Shown: positions 56,128-64,000 of the stretch, piece after piece
How positions within the stretch are numbered: position 1 is the stretch's first letter
Layout: each line of letters opens with the position of its first letter
Notes under the pieces: generated by a model
Database searches by the model: none
What the model was told of the DNA's origin: nothing
Seen by the model: the letters and a program-made list of their open reading frames with translations, nothing else
Translations under genes and position numbers: made by a program
Assembly: GCF_950101795.1 (NCBI RefSeq)
Contig: NZ_CATNLZ010000005.1
Coordinates: 1 to 64,000 of the forward strand
Direction: 5' to 3'
DNA from: Nocardioides sp. T2.26MG-1
Lineage (GTDB): Bacteria > Actinomycetota > Actinomycetes > Propionibacteriales > Nocardioidaceae
Length of the DNA stretch: 64,000 bases

Positions 56128-56652
56128 TCAGCGGCCCTGGGCCGCCTGCAACGGGAAGTCGCGCGTGGGACGCCAACCGTCGCGGTCGTCGTGCACGTAG
56201 AGGTGGAAGCGCTCGACGTCGAACTCGCACTCGAAGCCCGCGAGCTCGGTGAAGGCCTGGTCGAGCAGGTCGTCCTCGAGGTGGTGGGCGATCGTCACGT
56301 GCGGGTGGTAGGGGTACTGCAGCTCGACCTCGAGGGGTCCCCGTCGCAGCGCCTTCGCGAGCTGCTCGCAACGCGAGATGCCCTCCACCAGGGTCACGAA
56401 CACGACCGGCGAGACCGGACGGAAGGTGCCGGTGCCGCGCAGGTGGACGCAGAAGCCCGTGGTCTCGGCCGCCACCTCCTCGAGGTGCTTCTCGACGTCG
56501 GCGAGGTGCACGTCGTCGATCTCGGTCGGCGGCACCAGGGTGATGTGGGTGGGGATCATCGCGGCGGTGTGGTCGCCGACGCCCTTCCGGTAGTCCTGGA
56601 GCTCGGAAGCCCACGGCTCGGGGATCGCGACCGCTACGCCAATCGTCGGCAC
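56128..56652 (-). CDS. 2'-5' RNA ligase-like 2H phosphoesterase
   Basis: 174 residues with the two HxT/S motifs of the LigT/2H superfamily: PTHITLVPP (about residue 35) and HPHVTIAHHL (about 122). Members hydrolyse or ligate 2'-5' or cyclic phosphodiester bonds in RNA or nucleotides. The substrate is not predictable. GTG start at 56652 has TAGGGT seven bases upstream; its TAG is the trpS stop codon. It thus may be transcribed independently of trpS. Confidence 0.88.
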   Translation of the reverse strand: MPTIGVAVAIPEPWASELQDYRKGVGDHTAAMIPTHITLVPPTEIDDVHLADVEKHLEEVAAETTGFCVHLRGTGTFRPVSPVVFVTLVEGISRCEQLAKALRRGPLEVELQYPYHPHVTIAHHLEDDLLDQAFTELAGFECEFDVERFHLYVHDDRDGWRPTRDFPLQAAQGR

Positions 56653-56662
56653 GTGGGAGACC

Positions 56663-57778
<1,116 letters not shown>

Positions 57779-57822
57779 TTAACGGTTTGCCGCCCCGCGG
57801 CGGCCGCTGAGAGGGTTCCGGC

Positions 57823-58989
57823 ATGCCCGCGCCCACGCTCACCGACGGAGTCGTCACGCTCCGCGCGCACCGGCCCGACGACGCCCTCCGGTGCTTCGAG
57901 CAGTGCCAGGACCCCTCCTCTCAGCGGTGGACGAGGGTGCCGGTGCCGTACTCGATGGACGACGCCCGGTCGTTCGTGGAGGAGTTCTGCCCAGGGTGCT
58001 GGGCGGACGACTCCGAGTGGATCTTCGCGATCGAGCACGAGGGCCGGTACGGCGGCACGATCTCGTTGCGCGACGAGGGCTCGGGACGCGCCGAGATCGC
58101 GTACGGCTCGCACCCGTCGATCCGCGGCAGCGGAGTGGTCGAGCGAGCGCTCCGGCTGCTGCTGGCGTGGGGGTTCGCGGAGCGGAACCTGCAGGTGGTC
58201 ATCTGGTATGCGACCGTCGGCAACTGGGCGTCCCGCAAGGTGGCCTGGCGTCTGGGCTTCTCCGACGACGGCCTGGTGCGCCGCTGGAACCCGCAGCGCG
58301 GCGAGCTCCTCGACAGCTGGGTCGGGACGCTGCTGCCCGATGAGCCCCGCGAGCCGCGCACCCGCTGGCTGGAGAACCCGGTCGTGGACGGAGAGGGCGT
58401 GCGGCTGCGCCCGTTCTCCGATGCCGACGTACCCCGGATCGTGGAGGGGCTCGGCGACGCGGACACGCAGTACTGGCTGTCGTTCCTGCCCCGCGACCCC
58501 GGCGAGCCCGAGGGCCGTGCCTACGTCGAGCAGGTCACGGAGCGGCTCGCGACCGACCACACGATCACCTGGGCGGTGTGCACCCCCGAGGACGACACCC
58601 TGCTCGGCGCCGTCGGCCTGCACCGGATCGCCCAGGAGCCCGAGGTGGGCTACTGGACGCACCCGGACGCTCGAGGTCGTGGGATCGCCACCCGGGCGGC
58701 CAGGCTCGCGCTCGGGCACGGGTTCGAGACCCTGGGGCTCGAGCGGCTGGCGGCGTACGCCTCAGCCCCCAACCTGGCCTCGCTCCGGGTGCTCAAGGCG
58801 ATCGGCATGCGGCGCACCGGCGTACAGCGGCGGGCCGTGCGCACCGCCGACGGGACCCCGGTCGACCTGGTCGGCTACGACCTGCTGGCCGAGGAGTGGG
58901 CCGCGGACCGGTCGACGGAGGCCGACCAGAGCAGCACCGCGACGCCGACGACCGAGAGCGCGCCGCCCACCAGCGCCGGCGCCCGGTAG
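57823..58989 (+). CDS. Double GNAT-family N-acetyltransferase
   Basis: 388 residues with two GNAT folds. The first (about 1-165) has LTDGVVTLRAHRPDDALRC and a degraded acetyl-CoA loop at HPSIRGSGVVERALR; the second (about 185-355) has VRLRPFSDADVPRIVEGL and a well-formed loop at HPDARGRGIATRAARLAL. Only the second is likely catalytic. The C-terminal about 30 residues (STEADQSSTATPTTE-like) are low-complexity and overlap the convergent MFS gene by 115 bp. Acceptor unknown. Confidence 0.88.
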   Translation: MPAPTLTDGVVTLRAHRPDDALRCFEQCQDPSSQRWTRVPVPYSMDDARSFVEEFCPGCWADDSEWIFAIEHEGRYGGTISLRDEGSGRAEIAYGSHPSIRGSGVVERALRLLLAWGFAERNLQVVIWYATVGNWASRKVAWRLGFSDDGLVRRWNPQRGELLDSWVGTLLPDEPREPRTRWLENPVVDGEGVRLRPFSDADVPRIVEGLGDADTQYWLSFLPRDPGEPEGRAYVEQVTERLATDHTITWAVCTPEDDTLLGAVGLHRIAQEPEVGYWTHPDARGRGIATRAARLALGHGFETLGLERLAAYASAPNLASLRVLKAIGMRRTGVQRRAVRTADGTPVDLVGYDLLAEEWAADRSTEADQSSTATPTTESAPPTSAGAR

Positions 58990-60098
58990 CCGTAGCCCGC
59001 TGCGATCACGACGCCGCCGAGCCAGGCGCCCAGCGCGTTGGCGAGGTTGAGCGAGGCGTGGTTCATCGCCGCGCCGAGGGTCTGGGCCTCGCCCGAGACC
59101 GCCATCAGCCGCAGCTGGAGGTTGATCACCAGCACCGACCCGATCGCGGTGACGAGGAACACCGCCGGCAGCAGCAGCCAGCCGTGCGGTGCGGCCGCCC
59201 ACACGACCAGCATCACCAGCCCGGACCCGATGCCGGCCCAGATCAGCGACCCGAAGACCGACCACTCGGCCAGCCGGCCGGCCAGCCAGGTGCCGGCGAC
59301 CATGCCGACACCGAACGCCGCAGTGAACACCGGCACCGCGGACTCGGACAGCCCGCCGACCTCGGTGACCGTCGGGGCGATGTAGGAGTAGACGGCGAAC
59401 AGGCCGCCGAAGCCCACGGCCCCGGCCAGGAGCGTGAGCATCGCCTGGCCGTTGCGGAAGAACAACATCTCGCGACGGCCGGTCGCAGCGAGGTTGCCGG
59501 GGTGCGACGGCACGAAGAGCAGGATCATCGCGATCGAGGCCGCGGCGATCGCGGCCGTCGACACGTACGCCGCCCGCCACCCGGCCTGCTGGCCGAGCCA
59601 GGTCGCGGCCGGCACGCCGACGACGTTCGCGACGGAGAGCCCGAGCATCACCGCGGCGACCGCCCGTCCCTTCCGGGCCGGCGGCGCGAGGCTGGCGGCG
59701 ACCAGCGACGCGACCCCGAAGTAGGCGCCGTGCGGCAGCCCGTCGAGGAAGCGGGCCACCACCAGCACGCCGTAGCCGGTGGCGGCCGCGCTGAGCAGGT
59801 TGAACGCGGCGTACGCCGCCATCAGGCCGACCAGAAGCCCTCGCCGCGGCAGGCGGGCTCCGAACACCGCGATCAGCGGGGCCCCCACGACCACTCCGAG
59901 TGCGTACGCCGAGATCAGGTGGCCGGCGCTCGGGATCGACACGTCGATCCCGTCGGCGATCTGGGGCAGCAGCCCCATCGTCACGAACTCCGTGGTGCCG
60001 ATCGCGAACCCGCCGAGCGCGAGCGCCAGCACCGCGAGCCGGAAGTGCGAGGCGCGGGCACTCGGGGCCAGGCCCGGGGCGGGCGCGGTCGTCGTCAT
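58875..60098 (-). CDS. MFS transporter (AraJ/sugar-efflux type)
   Basis: 407 residues, 12 membrane helices. The N terminus FRLAVLALALGGFAIGTTEF and GLLPQIADGIDVSIPSAGHL define the DHA1 branch that includes AraJ and chloramphenicol-resistance-like exporters. GARLPRRGLL is the loop-2/3 motif. Substrate unknown. The ATG at 60098 has no clear Shine-Dalgarno. The last 115 bp overlap the GNAT gene on the opposite strand. Confidence 0.9.
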   Translation of the reverse strand: MTTTAPAPGLAPSARASHFRLAVLALALGGFAIGTTEFVTMGLLPQIADGIDVSIPSAGHLISAYALGVVVGAPLIAVFGARLPRRGLLVGLMAAYAAFNLLSAAATGYGVLVVARFLDGLPHGAYFGVASLVAASLAPPARKGRAVAAVMLGLSVANVVGVPAATWLGQQAGWRAAYVSTAAIAAASIAMILLFVPSHPGNLAATGRREMLFFRNGQAMLTLLAGAVGFGGLFAVYSYIAPTVTEVGGLSESAVPVFTAAFGVGMVAGTWLAGRLAEWSVFGSLIWAGIGSGLVMLVVWAAAPHGWLLLPAVFLVTAIGSVLVINLQLRLMAVSGEAQTLGAAMNHASLNLANALGAWLGGVVIAAGYGYRAPALVGGALSVVGVAVLLWSASVDRSAAHSSASRS

Positions 60099-60190
60099 CG
60101 GGTCGGGGAACCCTCTCCGGTCGCTGGGGTGGGACGCGGCTGACGGCGTTGTGCAGCGCTCCCAGTCTGCAACCGGACGACCGATGACGC

Positions 60191-61021
60191 CTATTCCGCG
60201 TTGCGGCGCGCGCGCTCCTCGTACGCCGCCCGGGCGGCCGGGTCGGCCTTGTGGAGCACGTCGGCCGCGCCGTTCATCCGGGCCAGGGCGTCCTGGACCC
60301 GCCGCGGCAGCGCCTGGATGGTCTTCGTCGGCCCCTGCACCCACCGGGGCACCCACACCTCGGCCCGCGGCTTGCGCACCACGCTCTCGATCACCGTGGC
60401 GACGTCGTCGGCGGTGACCGGCGGGACGCCCTTCGCGGCGGGGACGCCTGCGGAGAGCTCGGTCTGCACCACGGTGGGCAGCACCACCGAGACGTCGATG
60501 CCGAGCGGGCCGAGCTCGGCCCGGGTCGCCTCGCTGAAGCCGACGACCGCGAACTTCGACGCGGAGTAGGAGGCACCGTCGGCGACCGCCAGGCGGCCGA
60601 CCGCCGAGGCGACGTTGACGATGTGGCCGTGGCCGCGCTCGACCATCCCGGGGGCGACGGCCTTGGTGCCGTTGATCGGGCCGTGCACGTTGACGTCGAA
60701 GATCGCGCGGGTCACCTCGTCGGGCTCCTTGAGCACCGAACCCAGCGGCATGATGCCGGCGTTGTTGACCAGCACGTCCCAGGGGCCGAGGTGCGCGACC
60801 TCGGCGAGGAACTCCCGCCACGACGCCGGGGCGGTCACGTCGAGCCGGGCGGCGACCACGCGGTCGCCGTACGCCCCGGTGGTCTCCGCGGCGAGCTCGG
60901 GGTCGAGGTCGCCGACGGCGACCGAGGCGCCCTGGCGGGCGAAGCGCTCCACCGTGGCCTTGCCGATGCCGCGGGCGCCGCCCGTGACGATGATGGACAT
61001 TCCGGAGATCTGGCGGGTCAT
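60191..61021 (-). CDS. Short-chain dehydrogenase/reductase (SDR)
   Basis: 276 residues. TGGARGIGKATVERFARQG is the cofactor motif, LVNNAGIMPLGS the NAG motif and YSASKFAVVGF the catalytic Tyr and Lys. The C-terminal 60 residues (VQGPTKTIQALPRRVQDALA) extend beyond a minimal SDR. It follows an ALDH and a P450 on the same strand (43 bp after the ALDH stop), which suggests successive oxidation of a hydroxylated hydrophobic substrate. GAGGTG precedes the ATG. Confidence 0.9.
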   Translation of the reverse strand: MTRQISGMSIIVTGGARGIGKATVERFARQGASVAVGDLDPELAAETTGAYGDRVVAARLDVTAPASWREFLAEVAHLGPWDVLVNNAGIMPLGSVLKEPDEVTRAIFDVNVHGPINGTKAVAPGMVERGHGHIVNVASAVGRLAVADGASYSASKFAVVGFSEATRAELGPLGIDVSVVLPTVVQTELSAGVPAAKGVPPVTADDVATVIESVVRKPRAEVWVPRWVQGPTKTIQALPRRVQDALARMNGAADVLHKADPAARAAYEERARRNAE

Positions 61022-61064
61022 GGTCACCTCGGGGTCGGTCTGAACAGGGGTCTGGTGTCGGGTG

Positions 61065-62663
61065 CTAGCGCACGCGCAGCCGGCGCAGCGCCCGGAGCTG
61101 GGCGTTGCCCATCGCGACGAACCGCTCCAGCGGCGTGCCCGGCGGCGGGCCGATCGGGCCGATACGGGAGGTGGCGACGGTCTGGGCGTCGGTGTACTTG
61201 CGGATGCCCTCGGCGCCGTGCCGGCGGCCGAGGCCACTGTCGCCCACACCGCCCATGCCGGCCTCGACGGTGCCGGCGGCGAGGGCGGCTCCGTCGTTGA
61301 TGTTGACCGAGCCGGCCCGGATCCGCCGTGCGAAGGCATCGGCGGACGCCAGGTCCTTGCTGAACACGCTGGCGGACAGCCCGGCGGTGCCCTGGTTGGC
61401 GATCCGCAGGGCGTCGGCGTCGTCACGCGCCCGGTAGAGCGCGACGACGGGCCCGAAGGTCTCGCCGAGGCAGAGTCCCATGTCGCCGGTGACGCCTTCG
61501 AGCACCGTCGGCGCGTAGGCGTACGGCCCGATCTCGGGGCGCGGCCGCCCGCCGGCGAGCACGGTGGCACCCTTGGCCACCGCGTCCGCGACGTGCCCCG
61601 AGACCTTGTCGAGCTGGGCCTGGGAGGCGAGCGGGCCGACGTCGCAGGAGAAGTCGTAGGTCTGACCGAGCCGCTGACCGCTGGTAGCGGCGCGCAGAGC
61701 GTCGGTGAACTCGTCGTAGACGTCGGTGTGGACGATGACGCGCTCGATGTGGATGCACATCTGGCCGGTGTTGGCGAACGCCGCGAGCACGGTCCCCCGG
61801 GCGGCCTGGGCGATGTCGGCATCGGCGCGCACCACGAGGGGGTTCTTGCCACCGAGCTCGAGCGAGGCGCCGATCAGCCGCCGCGCGGCGCGCTCAGCGA
61901 CCAGCCGGCCGGTGGCCGTCGACCCGGTGAAGCTGACGAAGTCGACGTGGTCGACCAGCGCCTCCCCGGTTGCCGCACCCGGCCCGGCCACCACCTCCCA
62001 CACGTGCTCGGGGAGCCCGGCCTCGGCCATCAGTGCGCGGGTCCACAGCAGCGTCAGCGGGGTCTGCGGATCGGCCTTGACGACGACGGCGTTGCCGGCG
62101 ACCAGCGCCGGGATCGTGTCGCCGACGCCGAGGTAGAGGGGGTAGTTCCAGGGCGCGATGATCCCGACCACGCCCTTCGGCCTCCGCACCTCGCGGACCT
62201 TGGTCACCGCCGGCACCGGCGGCCGGACCCTGGTGTCGGCGAGGTAGGCCCGGCCGTGCCGCGCGTAGTGGCGGGCCAGGTTGCCGACCTGCAACACCTC
62301 CTGCCAGGCGTGGAACCGCGCCTTGCCCATCTCCCACTGGATCAGGTCGAGCACCTCGTCCTGCCGCTCGACGAGCAGGTCGTGGAAGCGCAGCACGACC
62401 GCGGCCCGCGCGTCGTGCGTCAGCAGCGCCCAGGCGGGCTGGGCCGTGCGCGCCGTCTCGACCGCGGCCGCGACGTCGGCCGCGGTGCAGGCCGGGACCT
62501 GCGCGGTCGGACCCGCGTCGTACGGCGCGGTCGCGGTCAGCGTCTCGACGCCTCCGGAGACCGGGCAGGCCACCCAGCGGGTCCAGGACGCCAGCTTGCG
62601 CTCGGTGACCCAGGCCGGGCGGGCGTCGGAGGTGCGGGCCGGGGCCGGCCGGGTGGCGGTCAT
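61065..62663 (-). CDS. Aldehyde dehydrogenase (succinate-semialdehyde dehydrogenase-like)
   Basis: 532 residues, NAD(P)-dependent. APWNYPLYLGVGDTIPALVA, FTGSTATGR, the general-base Glu in SLELGGKNPLVV and the nucleophile in NTGQMCIHIERV are all present, then GETFGPVVALY. The N terminus is about 40 residues longer than usual. The ATG overlaps the P450 stop by four bases (ATGA). With the P450 upstream and SDR downstream it may oxidise an aldehyde formed by hydroxylation. Confidence 0.92.
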   Translation of the reverse strand: MTATRPAPARTSDARPAWVTERKLASWTRWVACPVSGGVETLTATAPYDAGPTAQVPACTAADVAAAVETARTAQPAWALLTHDARAAVVLRFHDLLVERQDEVLDLIQWEMGKARFHAWQEVLQVGNLARHYARHGRAYLADTRVRPPVPAVTKVREVRRPKGVVGIIAPWNYPLYLGVGDTIPALVAGNAVVVKADPQTPLTLLWTRALMAEAGLPEHVWEVVAGPGAATGEALVDHVDFVSFTGSTATGRLVAERAARRLIGASLELGGKNPLVVRADADIAQAARGTVLAAFANTGQMCIHIERVIVHTDVYDEFTDALRAATSGQRLGQTYDFSCDVGPLASQAQLDKVSGHVADAVAKGATVLAGGRPRPEIGPYAYAPTVLEGVTGDMGLCLGETFGPVVALYRARDDADALRIANQGTAGLSASVFSKDLASADAFARRIRAGSVNINDGAALAAGTVEAGMGGVGDSGLGRRHGAEGIRKYTDAQTVATSRIGPIGPPPGTPLERFVAMGNAQLRALRRLRVR

Positions 62664-64000
62664 CGGGCACTCCCGGTGCGGACGAGGCGGAGCGGCTGGC
62701 CGTCCTTGGGGAACGGCAGCGAGTGGTTGTCGATCGGGGCGACGTAGCCGGGGTCGACGCTCCAGCGGTGCTCCCGCAGCAGCCGGTGCAGGATCGCCTT
62801 GACCTCCATGCCGGCGAAGTACAGCCCGAGGCACTTGTGGACCCCGCCGCCGAAGGGCTCCCACGCCAGCCGGTGCGACTTGTCCTCGCGCCGTGCCGGC
62901 GAGAACCGCTCGGGGTCGAACACCATCGGGTTGGTCCAGTACTCCTCCATCACGTGCGAGAACTGCACACCGACCACCACATGGGTGCCCGCCGGGATCC
63001 GGTAGCCCTGCACGGTGGTGTCCTTCACGGTGTAGCGCACCAGCGCCGGCACGGGAGCGCGCAGCCGCAGCGCCTCGCGCGTCACCCAGTCGAGCGACTC
63101 GAGGCTCTCCAGCTCGTCGAGCGTGGGCGCGGGACCGAGCGCGAGCGACTCGGCCCGGCAACGCTCCTGCCACAGCGGGTGCTGACCGAGGAGCTGCAGG
63201 ATCGTCGAGGCGGTGATGGTCGAGGTGTCGTGGGCCGCCATCATCAGGAAGATCATGTGGTTGACGACGTCGTCGTCGCTGAACCCCTCACCGTCCTCGG
63301 TCTCGATGTGGCACAGCACCGAGAAGATGTCGTCGGTCCGCGTGGCCCGCTTCACCGGGAGGTAGTGGCGCAGGAACCCGTCGAGCACCGCCCGACCGCG
63401 GTAGGCGCGGCCCCACCGGGTGAACGGCACGTCGGCGCGCACGACGCCCGCGGCCGCCTGCACGCAGGCGATGAAGGCGCGGTTGACGCGGTCCATCTCG
63501 GCGGGGCTGGTGGCGGGCGCGCCGCCCATGAAGATGTCGGCGGCGATGTCAAGCGTGAGCTGCTTGAGCGCCGGGTAGGCCCGGAAGCGCGGGTCGCTGT
63601 CCCATCCGACGGTGCCGTCGGCGATCGCGGGATGCATCCGCCCGGCGTACGCCGCCAGCCGGTCGCGCGTGAACGCCTCCTGCATGATCCGGCGGTGGAC
63701 GCGGTGCTCGTCGCGGTCGAGCAGCATCAGGCCGCGATGGAAGAACGGGCCGACGACCCTGCCCCAGGCGGGCTCGTTGAGGAACGCCTTGTCCTTGTTG
63801 CGCAGCGCCTGCTCGCACGCGTCGGGGCCGAGCAGCACGACCGCGCGGTCGACGGCGTGGAGCGGCGAGACCGGCCCGTAGGTCTCCCACTGGTGGCGGA
63901 ACAGCCCGATCGGGTCCCTCGTGTAGTCGAGGAGCCTGCCGAGGACCGGCAGTCCGCGGTCGCTGGGCAGCTGCACCGGCACCTCGCGCACGGTGGTCGA
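62660..64000 (-). CDS. Cytochrome P450 (5' end at or beyond the window edge)
   Basis: At least 443 residues. Heme-thiolate motif FGGGVHKCLG near the C terminus, ExxR in TREALRLRAPVP, PERF at DPERFSPAR, and the oxygen-activating I-helix region MMAAHDTSTITAS (Ala-His-Asp-Thr rather than the usual AGxDT). It should hydroxylate a hydrophobic substrate with electrons from a ferredoxin system not seen here. A GTG at 63991 is in frame, but the frame continues to the window edge, so the true start may lie just outside. It is translationally coupled to the ALDH. Confidence 0.92.
   Translation of the reverse strand, partial: STTVREVPVQLPSDRGLPVLGRLLDYTRDPIGLFRHQWETYGPVSPLHAVDRAVVLLGPDACEQALRNKDKAFLNEPAWGRVVGPFFHRGLMLLDRDEHRVHRRIMQEAFTRDRLAAYAGRMHPAIADGTVGWDSDPRFRAYPALKQLTLDIAADIFMGGAPATSPAEMDRVNRAFIACVQAAAGVVRADVPFTRWGRAYRGRAVLDGFLRHYLPVKRATRTDDIFSVLCHIETEDGEGFSDDDVVNHMIFLMMAAHDTSTITASTILQLLGQHPLWQERCRAESLALGPAPTLDELESLESLDWVTREALRLRAPVPALVRYTVKDTTVQGYRIPAGTHVVVGVQFSHVMEEYWTNPMVFDPERFSPARREDKSHRLAWEPFGGGVHKCLGLYFAGMEVKAILHRLLREHRWSVDPGYVAPIDNHSLPFPKDGQPLRLVRTGSAR

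Overview
The window is a 64-kb chromosomal segment of a high-GC actinobacterium. G/C dominates third codon positions, GTG and TTG starts are common, and many genes appear to lack a 5' leader. Several traits suggest the Nocardioidaceae/Propionibacteriales: a mycobacterial-type lpdA next to lpd, a type-B sdhCAB operon, mutAB-meaB, and SpoIID/LytB paralogues in a probable non-sporulator. This placement rests on gene content only. No tRNA, rRNA, CRISPR array, insertion sequence or prophage was seen, and no gap longer than 300 bp lacks a gene.

Layout. 1-2525: 3' part of pyruvate carboxylase. 2532-5756: two small regulatory pairs, an XRE-cupin regulator divergent from benE and a TetR regulator divergent from an SDR, each with a palindromic operator between the genes. 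5747-9951: MMPL exporter, histidine kinase and NarL-type response regulator in one operon. 10140-12561: two tandem secreted SpoIID/LytB paralogues. 12595-15386: a flavoprotein quinone reductase (lpdA type) and dihydrolipoyl dehydrogenase. 15447-17111: a gamma-glutamylcyclotransferase-like gene, then an AbiEi/PD-(D/E)XK-like gene bracketed by two inverted copies of a palindromic repeat.

17172-40 kb is dominated by nucleoside salvage: purine nucleoside phosphorylase, phosphosugar mutase, deoxyribose-phosphate aldolase, two ALDH-family proteins (one without a catalytic half), a uridine kinase-like protein, adenosine deaminase, thymidine phosphorylase, cytidine deaminase and a BMP-type nucleoside ABC transporter (lipoprotein, double ATPase, two permeases). 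Together they can import nucleosides, deaminate and phosphorolyse them, and pass the pentose phosphate into central metabolism. Between 18 and 23.7 kb a redox group interrupts this: TetR, quinone oxidoreductase, sulfotransferase, uronate-dehydrogenase-like protein, MerR and aldo/keto reductase.

39969-46140: an M20 amidohydrolase, then methylmalonyl-CoA mutase (small and large subunits) with its chaperone MeaB, which links with pyruvate carboxylase as C3/C4 metabolism. 46203-48536: an unusual membrane protein with a ribbon-helix-helix-like tail, a 44-residue membrane peptide and a GT4 glycosyltransferase. 48600-52075: succinate dehydrogenase. 52126-57742: a TIGR03032-like protein coupled to an ELWxxDGT-repeat secreted protein, a BrkB-family membrane protein, a 2H phosphoesterase and trpS. 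57823-64000: a double-GNAT acetyltransferase overlapping an MFS exporter gene, then SDR, ALDH and a cytochrome P450 that runs off the window.

The most unusual observations are the repeat-flanked AbiEi-like module, whose hairpin shows a compensatory base change between copies; the recurrent TAnnnT box 6-8 nt before start codons; the paired MerR operators; the ALDH half-protein; and the membrane protein with a DNA-binding-like tail.
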